A stretch of 64,000 nucleotides of DNA from Planctomycetota bacterium (GCA_016235815.1 JACRIM010000030.1:1-64000); one strand, 5' to 3'. Counted from the stretch's first letter, positions 18,781 to 29,735 are shown. Notes: generated by a model from the sequence alone, not told the origin. Program-made: numbers and translations.

Positions 18781-19326
18781 CTAGGGCTCGTGCGTGTTTG
18801 CGGTGGGCCATAAATCATTCAGGTATGAAAAATCGGCGCGGGCTACTTCTTTGCGAACGCGCTCGGCGAGATCACGGGCTTCGGCAACGGTCTTGGCAAG
18901 GCGGGCCGCCACCTTTGCTTCGTCGGACTTGGTCTTCGTCCGTTCACGATCGACGTGGTGGGCCGATTTGTAGGCAACCGTGAGGCGGTGAATGGTGGCC
19001 GGGGTTGCTTTTTCGTCGTGGAGAAGAATTGCCAGAAGGCGGCGACCAATGATCGCGGTAAGCCCGGCGGCGATGTCGGGATTATTGAGTCTGGAACGCG
19101 CGGCGGCTTCATCCAGATCGAATCGGTCGCGAAGATTTCGGGCGTAGCGCTGGAGGGCGCGAAGGCTCACGCCGTATTCGCAGAGGTTAAAGTCGCGGTA
19201 GCAGCAAATAAGGCTGGCGGGTTGACGACTTCGAATTGCATCGTCGAGCCGTTTTCGGATTTCGAGCGGGAGCCTGTTCAGGATGGAGGATCGGTTTCCG
19301 CCGGTGTAGTTTGGGAATTGCGGCAT
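18781..19326 (-). CDS. DUF3486-like (phage Mu gp27-like) helix-turn-helix protein
   Basis: A 181-residue basic protein starting 'MPQFPNYTGGNRSSILNRL'. The pattern 'SSILNRLPLEIRKRLDDAI...GVSLRALQRYARNL' resembles DUF3486, the Mu gp27 family (terminase small subunit-like), which has an N-terminal HTH. The C-terminal half is helical and Lys/Glu/Arg-rich (about 115-170). AGAGAGG precedes the ATG at 19326. No other phage gene is near, so it may be a domesticated or orphan DNA-binding protein. It is convergent with the synthase-TPR gene. Confidence 0.55.
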   Translation of the reverse strand: MPQFPNYTGGNRSSILNRLPLEIRKRLDDAIRSRQPASLICCYRDFNLCEYGVSLRALQRYARNLRDRFDLDEAAARSRLNNPDIAAGLTAIIGRRLLAILLHDEKATPATIHRLTVAYKSAHHVDRERTKTKSDEAKVAARLAKTVAEARDLAERVRKEVARADFSYLNDLWPTANTHEP

Positions 19327-19720
19327 TTTTACCTCTCTTTCTTGAAAACAGCTGGCGTTTGCTGGCGTTTGCCGGCATGGAGCCGCCTTCGAATTGTTGG
19401 CAAACTGATGCCAAACGGCGAAACGGCCGCGGCAAATTTGGCACCTAAGCACGTCACGACCCCACCCGCGCCCTCCCCTTTTCGACGGGGAGGGAATAGG
19501 CGCGGATCGGGCGCGGCTCGTGCTTCCGCATGTTGCGCGAGCCGTGCGGTTCTTGCTCGCTGACTATCAATCTTGATCAGCGTTTCACATTGCCTGTGAT
19601 TTGCTGCGGAAGTGGTTGTGGGGAAAGGGGTTACGATGGTCGCTGGTGCAGATACTTGCCAGGTGAGAATCAAGACTGGTGGGTACAGGAAGTACCCACG
19701 CTACGGGCTGCAAATCCAAC
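19327..19720. other. Intergenic stretch with short repeats
   Basis: No coding sequence is convincing here. It holds a tandem 10-mer GCTGGCGTTT (19351-19360 and 19361-19370) directly upstream of the DUF3486-like start, a CTCCCC...GGGGAG hairpin near 19475-19493, and the palindrome at 19678-19704. The tandem 10-mer could be a binding site of the HTH protein; this is only a suggestion. Confidence 0.4.
19678..19704. repeat. Dispersed palindromic repeat, copy A
   Basis: A perfect 8-bp stem GTGGGTAC / GTACCCAC with a 5-nt loop, followed by GCTAC. Similar elements occur at 20528 and 29621. Confidence 0.5.
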
Positions 19721-19749
19721 TTGACGAATTATAGCCTATAAGCTATACT
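19721..19749 (+). promoter_or_regulatory. Promoter with overlapping palindromic operator of the HigBA-type operon
   Basis: TTGACG (19721-19726), a 17-bp spacer and TATACT (19744-19749) form a near-consensus promoter. An inverted repeat TATAGC-N6-GCTATA (19730-19747) overlaps the spacer and -10, as expected for autorepression by the antitoxin. The ATG is 7 nt after the -10 with no ribosome site, so the message should be leaderless or nearly so. Confidence 0.75.
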
Positions 19750-19756
19750 AAATCTG

Positions 19757-20119
19757 ATGTGGACCGTCCAGACGACCGACACATTTGACGGCTGGTTTGC
19801 CGGGTTGAATGACAGCGGGAAGGTGGAGGTCATGGCCAAGGTCGAGCTGCTCAAAGTGGTCGGCCCCCAGCTTGGTCGACCACACGCCGACACACTAAAA
19901 GGCTCGAAGCACAAGAACATGAAAGAGCTTCGGGCCGATACGAAGGACATGGTGATGCGGATAGCATTCGCATTCGATCCGAATCGAGCCGCCATACTGC
20001 TTGTGGCGGGCGATAAAGGCGGTGTCAGCCAGGTTCGGTTTTACAAGCAATTGATCGCCAGGGCCGATGCGCTGTTTGACGCCCACCTGGCACGGATGCG
20101 TCAGAAGAAGGGGAAATAA
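19757..20119 (+). CDS. RelE/HigB-type toxin (Gp49-like)
   Basis: A 120-residue toxin of the HigB/Gp49-like branch of RelE toxins, which are ribosome-dependent mRNA interferases. Marks are 'FDGWFAGLND', 'LGRPHADTLKGSKHKNMKELR' with the basic patch, and 'MRIAFAFDPNRAAILLVAGDK' leading to the C-terminal 'FYKQLIARAD' helix. The toxin gene precedes the antitoxin, the order typical of higBA. The antitoxin starts 1 bp after the toxin stop. Promoter and operator lie immediately upstream. Confidence 0.88.
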   Translation: MWTVQTTDTFDGWFAGLNDSGKVEVMAKVELLKVVGPQLGRPHADTLKGSKHKNMKELRADTKDMVMRIAFAFDPNRAAILLVAGDKGGVSQVRFYKQLIARADALFDAHLARMRQKKGK

Positions 20120-20120
20120 C

Positions 20121-20483
20121 ATGGCTAAAACATTCGATGCGCTGGTTCGCCGAACGACCACGAGGAAAATCCAGGCGCAGGCCAAGGGCCGGGCACGGGA
20201 GCTTTTGGGTGAGTACCTGCTGAGCGAGATTCGGGCCGGGCGTGGCAAGAGCCAGGTGGAGATCGCGGCAGCGCTGGGCATCAAGCAGCCCAGCCTATCA
20301 AAGCTTGAGAAGCAATCGGACATGCAGATATCGACGTTGCAGAAGATCGTCCGGGTGCTGGGGGGCGAATTGGAGGTTGTGGCCCGGTTCCCGCGAAGGT
20401 CGGTGCGGATTGGACCGTTTGGTTCGGCGCATCGGCGATTGCGTCGCCGATCGGCGGCGAAGGACGTGCCTTCGTTGGTCTAG
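20121..20483 (+). CDS. XRE-family antitoxin (HigA-like)
   Basis: A 120-residue antitoxin with an XRE helix-turn-helix (about 45-90: 'SQVEIAAALGIKQPSLSKLE') that should bind the upstream palindrome. The N-terminal 'TFDALVRRTTTRKIQAQAKG' helix is typical of this HigA branch. AAGGGG stands 8 nt before the ATG at 20121, unlike the toxin gene, which has no ribosome site. The C-terminal 25 residues are Arg-rich and look poorly conserved. Confidence 0.88.
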   Translation: MAKTFDALVRRTTTRKIQAQAKGRARELLGEYLLSEIRAGRGKSQVEIAAALGIKQPSLSKLEKQSDMQISTLQKIVRVLGGELEVVARFPRRSVRIGPFGSAHRRLRRRSAAKDVPSLV

Positions 20484-20527
20484 ATGGGATCATTTTTGTT
20501 GCCGGGAATTGGGGGGCGTGCGAGGCA

Positions 20528-20560
20528 GGTGAGTTGACTACAACACGCCCTACACGCTAC
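20528..20560. repeat. Dispersed palindromic repeat, copy B
   Basis: GGTGAGTTG-ACTA-CAACACGCCCTAC resembles copy C at 29621 at about four of five bases. It overlaps the last codon of the minus-strand gene that ends at 20557. Confidence 0.45.
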
Positions 20561-21102
20561 TTGTACCAATCGCCCGGGTGAGCTTTGTATGGCGCCCCGT
20601 CGATTTCTGATGGATTCACAATCGCCACGTTCATAAGTTCATTTCGAATTCGCGTGATTTCCGGGTCGTTCGTATTGGGTGGGGAGTGGCCTTTGACTTC
20701 GATTTTTGATTTGAAGCGAACAACCAGAATATCAGCCGCAGCGTCCACAACGATTCCATTTTCATTGGGGTTCTCTGGCGAGAATTGCACGACGAGCTGT
20801 TTGATTCGAGCCAGATCTGTGGGAGACATCATTCCTTTGACATACATTTTCCCGATGTCGCCCTCCGAACGGGCACGGACAATCTGCCCATCATTCCATA
20901 CAGCTGCAATGACACCGCATTTGAGCACAGGAGAAAAAGCCGGCGTCATGTGTAAGAAAACAAATGGCTTTTTCGTTTCGGCTTCGTCGAGTTTTCGGCT
21001 TTTTACATTGGTTTCATAATAGTTGGCGATGACCAGCGCGCCGACGAGGATGGCAAAGACCAGGGGGACGATTCGCCTCGGGGACCGCTTGCACCCGGTC
21101 AT
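20557..21102 (-). CDS. Hypothetical membrane-anchored protein
   Basis: A 181-residue protein with basic N-terminus and one membrane segment ('IVPLVFAILVGALVIANYY', about 11-29), followed by an exported soluble domain of about 150 residues without recognised motifs. The domain is beta-rich in appearance ('VIAAVWNDGQIVRARSEGDIG', split over several strands). Family unknown. Codon use is less GC-rich than in most neighbours. It stands alone between the toxin-antitoxin pair and the pyruvate dehydrogenase genes. Confidence 0.6.
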   Translation of the reverse strand: MTGCKRSPRRIVPLVFAILVGALVIANYYETNVKSRKLDEAETKKPFVFLHMTPAFSPVLKCGVIAAVWNDGQIVRARSEGDIGKMYVKGMMSPTDLARIKQLVVQFSPENPNENGIVVDAAADILVVRFKSKIEVKGHSPPNTNDPEITRIRNELMNVAIVNPSEIDGAPYKAHPGDWYK

Positions 21103-21218
21103 GGCTCGATCCTCTTATTCGCTACCCTTCCCTTTCGGGGCTTCCTCCTCGGTCGCCCCTCAATCCCCTTATCAAGGGGAGGGAATGAGGCTTCGCACCG
21201 TCGAAAGAAAATGACGCG

Positions 21219-22562
21219 CTATGAAACCAGCAGTAGGTTCAGCGGGCTTTCGAGGAATTCCATGACGGCGCGGATGAAGCGTGCTCCGTCGGCACCGTCA
21301 ATGACGCGGTGGTCAAAGCTCAGGAAGAGCGGCAGGACCTTGCGGGCCACGATCTGGCCGTCGCGGACGACGGGCTTCCAGTCGAGTTTGCCCATGCCGA
21401 GGATGGCGACTTCGGGGTAGTTGATGATCGGCGTGGCCATGGTGCCGCCGAGGGCGCCGACGTTTGTGACCGTGAAGCTGCCGCCGCGCATCTGGGCGAC
21501 GTCCAGCTTGAACTCGCGGGCCTTGTCGGCCAGATCCTTCATTTCCTTGGAGATGGTCATCAGGCCTTTGCGGTCGGCATCGCGGATGATGGGGACCATG
21601 AGGCCCTTGGGCGAATCGACGGCGATGCCGATGTGGACGTAGTCCTTGAACACCATTTCGCCCGCGGCTTCGTCGTAGGATGCGTTGAAATTCGGGAACG
21701 TTCGCAGGGCACCGGCGACGGCCTTGACGACGAAGGCGGTGAGGGTGAGCTTCGCGCCTTTGCTTTCGAAGATCGCGCCCTGTTCCTTGCGGAATTGTTC
21801 GAGGTCCGTGACGTCCACCTCATCGCAATGGGTGACGTGCGGGATTGTGGTGACCGAGCGGACCATCTGGCGGGCGATGGTCTTGCGAATCTGCGGAAGG
21901 GCCTCGCGGCGGACCGGGCCCCATTGGGCGAAGTCCGGCATGGCCTCGGCGGGGACGGACATGGCGGTGGCAGCGGGCCGGGCTGGTGCGGCCGCGGGTG
22001 CGGATCGCGGTGATGACGGAGCAGCAGGCGCGGAGCCACCGTTGCCGGAGAGGATGAAACGCTCGACATCTTCACGGACGATGCGGCCGCCGGGGCCGGT
22101 GCCGTGGACGCTTCGCAAATCGACGCCGGCTTCGCGGGCGATTCGACGTACGGCGGGAGCGGCGGGGATGGGGCCGTCGCCCGACGACGGAGCTTCGGCA
22201 ATGGCGGCGGCGCGCGGGGCGACCATGGGAGGCTCGGGCGCGCGGGCGGATGCGACGTTGGCCGCGGGTGCGGCCTTGGATTCGACGGCCTTCGCTGCGG
22301 GCGCCGGTGCGGCGGATGCGCCGGAGCCGTCGCCGACGGAGAGGAGTACCATGCCGACCTTGACGGTGTCGCCGACTTTGACGTTTAGCTTTTCGATGGT
22401 GCCGGCGTAGGGGACGGGCAGTTCGACGGAGGCCTTATCGGTTTCGACCTCCATGACCATTTGGTCGGCCTTGACCGTGTCGCCCTGCTTGATCATGACG
22501 TTGACGATTTGAGCCTCGTGAATGCCTTCGCCGAGGTCCGGAAGTTTGAAGTCTTTACCCAT
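21219..22562 (-). CDS. pdhC: Dihydrolipoamide acyltransferase (E2) of pyruvate dehydrogenase
   Basis: A 447-residue E2 with one N-terminal lipoyl domain (lipoyl K43 in 'ETDKASVELPV'), an Ala/Pro-rich hinge (about 85-130), a peripheral-subunit-binding domain (about 133-170: 'VRRIAREAGVDL...GRIVREDV'), a second hinge, and the catalytic domain ending 'DHRVIDGADGARF' with H418 and D422. It transfers the acetyl group to CoA. It is the last gene of the minus-strand run E1 alpha - E1 beta - E2, 70 bp after E1 beta. E3 is not in the window. Confidence 0.93.
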   Translation of the reverse strand: MGKDFKLPDLGEGIHEAQIVNVMIKQGDTVKADQMVMEVETDKASVELPVPYAGTIEKLNVKVGDTVKVGMVLLSVGDGSGASAAPAPAAKAVESKAAPAANVASARAPEPPMVAPRAAAIAEAPSSGDGPIPAAPAVRRIAREAGVDLRSVHGTGPGGRIVREDVERFILSGNGGSAPAAPSSPRSAPAAAPARPAATAMSVPAEAMPDFAQWGPVRREALPQIRKTIARQMVRSVTTIPHVTHCDEVDVTDLEQFRKEQGAIFESKGAKLTLTAFVVKAVAGALRTFPNFNASYDEAAGEMVFKDYVHIGIAVDSPKGLMVPIIRDADRKGLMTISKEMKDLADKAREFKLDVAQMRGGSFTVTNVGALGGTMATPIINYPEVAILGMGKLDWKPVVRDGQIVARKVLPLFLSFDHRVIDGADGARFIRAVMEFLESPLNLLLVS

Positions 22563-22632
22563 TGGACAATGTCCTGTTGCCGGAGCGGTGCGCTCAGGGA
22601 ATTACGAATGTCGAATTACCAATTACCAAAGT

Positions 22633-23613
22633 CTAATAGCTGACGACCTCGCGCGCGGCGGTTACCACGCGGTGGGCGTCGGGGATGTAAAACTTCTCAA
22701 GGTTGAAGAACGGCATCACCAGGTCGTAGCCGGTGACGCGCTCGATGGGGGCCTCGAGGAACATCAAGGCGTTTTCCACAATACGAGCGATGATCTCGGC
22801 GGCGGGACCACAATTCTTCGGGGCCTCGTGGACGACGACGACGCGGCCGGTCTTTTTCACCGAGGCGACGATCGTTTCGGTGTCCATCGGGACGAGGCTG
22901 AGAAGATCGATCACCTCGGCGTCGATGTGGTGCTCGATCTCCAATTCGTCCGCAGCCTCCAACACGGGTCGCATGGATGCGCCGTAGGAGATGATGGTCA
23001 CGTCGTCACCCGGGCGGACGATGTTGGCCTTGCCGATCTCCATGACCTCCGGCTCTTCGGGCACTTCTTCCTTGAAGGCGCGGTAGCAGGCCTTTGGCTC
23101 GTAAAACATAACTGGGTCGGGGTCGAATATGCTGGCGCGGAGCAGAGCGCGGGCATTTCGCGGGCCGGAGGGGATGACGACTTTCAGCCCTGGGAGGTGC
23201 GCCCAGATGGCTTCGCGGCTTTCGCTGTGGTGCTCGATGGCGCGGATGCCGGCACCGTAGGGCATGCGGACGACCATCGGGCAGGTGTATCGGCCGCGCG
23301 TGCGATTACGGAAGCGTGCGACATGGTTCTCAATCTGATGGAAGGCGTGATAGCCGAAGCCGGAGAACTGCATCTCGGCGATGGGCTTGAACCCGGTGAA
23401 GCAGAGACCGACGGAGACGCCGGCGATGGCGGACTCGGCGACGGGGAAGTCGATCACGCGATCCGGGCCGAACTCCTTGAGAAGGCCCTCGGTGATGCGG
23501 AAGACGCCTTCGTCTTTGCCAACGTCCTGTCCGAGGACCATGACGGTTTTGTCTTCGGCCATGGCCTCGCGCATGGCGAGGTTCAGGGCTTTGGCCATTG
23601 TCATTTCAGCCAT
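22633..23613 (-). CDS. pdhB: Pyruvate dehydrogenase E1 component, beta subunit
   Basis: A 326-residue transketolase-like beta subunit: 'MAKALNLAMREAMAEDKTVMVLGQDVG', with 'AIAGVSVGLCFTGFKPIAEMQF' and 'EVIDLLSLVPMD' (each a family mark). With E1 alpha it decarboxylates pyruvate and acetylates the E2 lipoyl group. The ATG at 23613 has AAGGA 8 nt upstream and lies 10 bp beyond the E1 alpha stop; the longer frame to 23649 would overlap E1 alpha and is not favoured. Confidence 0.93.
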   Translation of the reverse strand: MAEMTMAKALNLAMREAMAEDKTVMVLGQDVGKDEGVFRITEGLLKEFGPDRVIDFPVAESAIAGVSVGLCFTGFKPIAEMQFSGFGYHAFHQIENHVARFRNRTRGRYTCPMVVRMPYGAGIRAIEHHSESREAIWAHLPGLKVVIPSGPRNARALLRASIFDPDPVMFYEPKACYRAFKEEVPEEPEVMEIGKANIVRPGDDVTIISYGASMRPVLEAADELEIEHHIDAEVIDLLSLVPMDTETIVASVKKTGRVVVVHEAPKNCGPAAEIIARIVENALMFLEAPIERVTGYDLVMPFFNLEKFYIPDAHRVVTAAREVVSY

Positions 23614-23623
23614 GTCGATTCCT

Positions 23624-24757
23624 TCAATGAATCCCGCGGGCGGTTTCAATTTTGTCGTTGGAGGCGCGGCCGGGATGGGCGCCGATGGATTCCAAGTACG
23701 CCTGGAACTGCATCATTTGTTCTTCCAAGTGCGGCGGCATGGTGGCGAAGCTGTGGCGGAACGGCTCAAGGACGTCCGGCTCATAGGCTTCGGTGCGCTC
23801 CACGGCGGCCGTAATCTCGTTGTTGATCTCTTCCTCGAGAAGCTCGCGGGCCTTCTCGTCCATGACCTTTTTCGCCAGCAAATAGGTCCAGAAGCGAATG
23901 AGCGGGTCTTTGGCCCTCCAGCATTCGACTTCTTCCTCGGTGCGATATTTCTTGGGGTCGTCGGCCGTTGTATGGACGCCGAGGCGATAGGTGACGGCTT
24001 CGATGAGCGTGGGGCCGCCGCCTTTGCGGGCGCGATCGGCGGCCTCGCGGGTGGCGGCGATCATGGAGAGGATGTCGTTACCGTCGGCCTGGATTCCGTT
24101 GAAACCGTAGGCGAGGGCTTTCTGAGCAATCGTGTCGGAGGCGGATTGTTTCTCTCGCGGGAGAGAGATGGCCCAGTGATTGTTCTGGACGACCATGATC
24201 AGCGGGAGCTTGAATGCACCTGCGACGTTCATGGCTTCGTGGAAATCGCCTTCGCTGGTTCCGCCGTCGCCGGTGAAGGCGACCGCTATTGTGCCGTCGT
24301 TTCGGATCTTGCAACCCCATGCCACGCCCGCGCCGTAGAGGCACTGCGACGAAACGGGGACACAGATTGGCAAATCATTCACGCCGTCCGGGACGACGGA
24401 GCCGAACTCGTTGCCGCCCCACCAGAGCATGAGCTTGTGCATGGGCCAGCCGCGGTGAAGCATGGCGGCGGGTTCGCGGAAAGAGGGAACAAGCCAGTCG
24501 TTCTTGCCGATGGCGAAGGCCGGACCGAGGGACGCTGCTTCCTGACCAAGCGCAGGGCCATAGGTGCCGATGCGGCCTTGTCGCTGGAGCTTCAACATGC
24601 GTTCGTCATAGCGACGGGCACGGAGCATGGCGGCGAAGGCGAGGCGGAGTTCCTGGGCGTCGAGCTTTGGCTCGAGCGAGGCATCCACGTTGCCGTCGGC
24701 GTCAAGAATGGAGAGGGACTCGACGTAGTTTTTTAGTTCGATCTTTCCACGCGGCAC
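23624..24757 (-). CDS. pdhA: Pyruvate dehydrogenase E1 component, alpha subunit
   Basis: A 377-residue alpha subunit with the thiamine diphosphate/Mg motif 'GDGGTSEGDFHEAMN...VVQNN' and the phosphorylation-loop-like region 'YRLGVHTTADDPKKYR'. 'GTYGPALGQEAASLG' marks the ferredoxin-independent pyruvate/branched-chain type, as used by Gram-positive and planctomycete-like PDH. The start is a GTG with GAGGA six nt upstream. It is the first gene of the pdh run. Confidence 0.93.
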   Translation of the reverse strand: MPRGKIELKNYVESLSILDADGNVDASLEPKLDAQELRLAFAAMLRARRYDERMLKLQRQGRIGTYGPALGQEAASLGPAFAIGKNDWLVPSFREPAAMLHRGWPMHKLMLWWGGNEFGSVVPDGVNDLPICVPVSSQCLYGAGVAWGCKIRNDGTIAVAFTGDGGTSEGDFHEAMNVAGAFKLPLIMVVQNNHWAISLPREKQSASDTIAQKALAYGFNGIQADGNDILSMIAATREAADRARKGGGPTLIEAVTYRLGVHTTADDPKKYRTEEEVECWRAKDPLIRFWTYLLAKKVMDEKARELLEEEINNEITAAVERTEAYEPDVLEPFRHSFATMPPHLEEQMMQFQAYLESIGAHPGRASNDKIETARGIH

Positions 24758-24938
24758 AGGCGATCCTCACTTGGAACCGTGGGTATTGGGTACTTCCCGC
24801 AAGCCGGGCATTGTAGCGAAGTGGATTGGGCGTGGAAACAGGCTGTGAGTTGTCGGGAGGGGTGAACGGAGTAAAAAGCCTGAAGCCGACGGGGCACAAG
24901 TCCGCCGGCTTCGAGGGGCGAATGGAACGGAGTCTGTG

Positions 24939-25727
24939 CTATTTCGCGGAAACGAGACCGAGGTCGATGAGGATTTCGAAGGCGATGTCGCGGGCCTTTG
25001 GGCCCCAGGCTTTGTCGGCAGCCGTCATATTCATCGCGAAGACGTATTCCTTGTCACCGCTTTTCACGTGGCCGACGAACCAGCCGAGGGTGGGTTTGCC
25101 ATCCTTGGCGGAAGTGCCGGTCTTGCCGCTGAAGGTCCAGTCTTTGCCTTCGCGATACACGATGAGGCTGCGGACGGTTTCCATCGTGCGTTTTGAGAAT
25201 GGGAGCTTGTTGGTGTAGAGCTTCTCCATGAAGGCGAGTTGCTCGTCGGCGGAGATGGTGAGGGTGGAGTCGAGCCAGAAGCGGTCGATGCCGCCGGAGA
25301 GGTCGCGATTGCCGTAACCGAGTTTGTCGATGAAGTCTTTCATGCGATCGGAACCGATGCGGCGGGCAACTTCCTGAAAGTACCAGACGCAGGAGTCTTT
25401 AATCGCCGCGGCCAGCGTGTAATCCTTCTCCCACATTTTGTTCCAGTATTTCGTCCCGTCCCACTTGAAGCCGGTGTCCGGGCCAAGGAGAACGCCGGTC
25501 TCAAGACCGATGAGGGCGTTGGGGATCTTGAAGGTGGAGCAGGGAGACTGGCGCTTCGCGCAGGCTGCTTCGTTGAATCGGAGTAGGCGATCTTTGCCGA
25601 CTTCCTTTAGAACGAAGCAGCCGTCGTACTTGCCGAAGCGCGACTTGAAATCGACAGGTCGAAAGGCCGGTTCCCCTCCGGAAAGCGACACGGCGATGGT
25701 GATGAGGTAAGGTGCGAATGGGATCAT
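24939..25727 (-). CDS. Class D (OXA-type) beta-lactamase
   Basis: A 262-residue serine beta-lactamase with an N-terminal signal sequence ('MIPFAPYLITIAVSLSGG'). All class D motifs are present: S64-T-F-K67, S112-C-V114, Y138-G-N140 and K202-T-G204. K67 would be the carboxylated lysine. GGAG precedes the ATG at 25727 by about six nt. Similarity to BlaR1 sensor domains exists in this fold, but no membrane or protease domain is attached, so a free periplasmic enzyme is the better reading. No mobile element adjoins it and it looks resident. Confidence 0.9.
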   Translation of the reverse strand: MIPFAPYLITIAVSLSGGEPAFRPVDFKSRFGKYDGCFVLKEVGKDRLLRFNEAACAKRQSPCSTFKIPNALIGLETGVLLGPDTGFKWDGTKYWNKMWEKDYTLAAAIKDSCVWYFQEVARRIGSDRMKDFIDKLGYGNRDLSGGIDRFWLDSTLTISADEQLAFMEKLYTNKLPFSKRTMETVRSLIVYREGKDWTFSGKTGTSAKDGKPTLGWFVGHVKSGDKEYVFAMNMTAADKAWGPKARDIAFEILIDLGLVSAK

Positions 25728-25827
25728 GGGTACTCCGTTACGGGCGATGGGTCGGGCTGCCGTCCGTGGCGACACCCCCCTCTACGAAAGTGCGACGCTG
25801 GCGGTTCGCAAAAAATCGGGAAATTAA

Positions 25828-25891
25828 TTAACTCGAATACGCCTCCATCGGTGGCCAGGTGCGGAGGAGGGAACGGTCGCGGTGGAGGGCA
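25828..25891 (-). pseudogene. Fossil of a gcvP 3' end
   Basis: Read on the minus strand the last 17 codons before a TAA give '[16 protein letters not shown]', against '[16 protein letters not shown]' at the end of the intact gcvP 760 bp away. The DNA is about 75 percent identical over some 50 bp, and upstream the match fades. It looks like the remnant of a duplicated or displaced gcvP end. Confidence 0.6.
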
Positions 25892-25931
25892 CCGTTGCCG
25901 CAGGGGCACGGATGCAACTATGGGAATAACA

Positions 25932-26267
25932 CTACAGATACTCGACCCGATTGGCCATGGTCTCGGGCATGCTGCTAATGGCGAGTTTACACACCACTCG
26001 AACCAACTGGCGAAGCGAGTGCTTCTTTACATGGCAAAACGCAATTCCGGAATGGTCAATTCCCATGGCGTGGAGCCGCAGAAAATCGGCATCGTGGGTG
26101 ACAACGACGGAACCCTGGGATCTTGCAAACTCCAGGTGCTGGTCGTCGGCGGCTCCAACGAGACCGGCATCCGTCGGTGTCGTGACATTGATGCCGCGCC
26201 GGCGGAGGGCCTCCGCGACTGCGAGGTGGACATTCTCGTCAAGATGAAGCGCGATTGCCATTGGCAT
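25932..26267 (-). CDS. DUF5615 PIN-like toxin
   Basis: A 111-residue protein of the DUF5615 PIN-like family: 'ALHLDENVHLAVAEALRRRG' with the early Asp/Glu, 'GAADDQHLEFARSQGSVVVTHDADF' with the second acidic cluster, then 'GIAFCH'. These are predicted RNases that form toxin-antitoxin pairs with DUF433 proteins. Its start overlaps the DUF433 3' end by about 29 bp (or 23 bp from the alternative ATG at 26261). Activity in this protein is inferred from family only. Confidence 0.82.
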   Translation of the reverse strand: MPMAIALHLDENVHLAVAEALRRRGINVTTPTDAGLVGAADDQHLEFARSQGSVVVTHDADFLRLHAMGIDHSGIAFCHVKKHSLRQLVRVVCKLAISSMPETMANRVEYL

Positions 26268-26574
26268 CCGTGCCGGAAGATTTCAACACCGACCGCGGGT
26301 CGGTTCGCCTCAGGTTGTCGACGAACGCCTCGTCGTCGGCCATCTGACGCTGAATTTCATCATGATGGGTGTGGTAATACGCCAAGGCCGCGTGAACGTC
26401 CGCGAGCGTCATCTGCGGATAGCCCGCGACGATTTCATCCGGCGTCATGCCGTGAAATTCGTACCAAGCAACGATATCCTGAACCCGGATACGTTGTCCG
26501 GTGATTCTAGGCTTCCCGCCGCAAATGCCCGGCGTAGCCTCGATTCGTTGGTCCAACGTGAGCTGCGTTGCCAT
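26239..26574 (-). CDS. DUF433 antitoxin
   Basis: A 111-residue protein with the DUF433 pattern 'GICGGKPRITGQRIRVQDIV', 'GMTPDEIVAGYPQMTLADVHAALAYY' (a VapB/HTH-like fold). DUF433 proteins are antitoxin candidates paired with DUF5615. The ATG at 26574 sits six nt after a TATACT box and has no ribosome site. A C-terminal tail ('KSSGTDANGNRASS') runs over the toxin start, which ties toxin translation to antitoxin translation. Confidence 0.82.
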   Translation of the reverse strand: MATQLTLDQRIEATPGICGGKPRITGQRIRVQDIVAWYEFHGMTPDEIVAGYPQMTLADVHAALAYYHTHHDEIQRQMADDEAFVDNLRRTDPRSVLKSSGTDANGNRASS

Positions 26575-26580
26575 GCCGTA

Positions 26581-26611
26581 AGTATATCGCGGCATTGGAC
26601 GGATCGGACAA
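26581..26611 (-). promoter_or_regulatory. Promoter of the DUF433/DUF5615 operon
   Basis: On the minus strand TTGTCC (26611-26606), a 19-bp spacer and TATACT (26586-26581) precede the ATG by six nt. GCCG-N11-CGGC straddles the -10 and could be an operator. The spacing predicts a leaderless mRNA, as in the HigBA-type operon. Confidence 0.55.
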
Positions 26612-26650
26612 CCTTTTGTCTAAGAGCGATAAAGTTGCATTCTCCACGGC

Positions 26651-29542
<2,892 letters not shown>

Positions 29543-29620
29543 TGAGGGGGACACTCCGTTTAGGGGTCTATTCCGTGTGTGGATATTCTAGGGGAAAGGG
29601 TTAGGAGGTGCAGTGCCAGC

Positions 29621-29650
29621 GGTGGGTTGAGTACAACCAGCCCTACGCTT
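29621..29650. repeat. Dispersed palindromic repeat, copy C
   Basis: GGTTG-AGTA-CAACC stem within GGTGGG...CCCTACGC. It lies in the 190-bp divergent spacer between gcvP and the sigma factor and is related to the copy at 20528. No glycine riboswitch could be recognised in this spacer. Confidence 0.45.
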
Positions 29651-29735
29651 GGAACCGGGTGGCCGGATTTGCGTCTAAGGAACCGGCGTGAGGATCGTAT
29701 ACATGGGTGGCTGCATCACGAAAGGTCTGTGAGGC

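Noticed and set aside
18781-20483. Prophage
   Set aside because: Only the DUF3486-like gene is phage-like; no terminase large subunit, capsid, tail or integrase genes are present.
19678-20560. CRISPR array
   Set aside because: Repeats are few, unevenly spaced and lack constant spacers; no cas gene is present.
24939-25727. Mobile antibiotic-resistance cassette
   Set aside because: No integrase, attC site, insertion sequence or change in base composition was seen around the beta-lactamase.
29543-29735. Glycine riboswitch before gcvP
   Set aside because: The aptamer core sequences were not found on either strand, and the gcvT leader is too short (44 bp).
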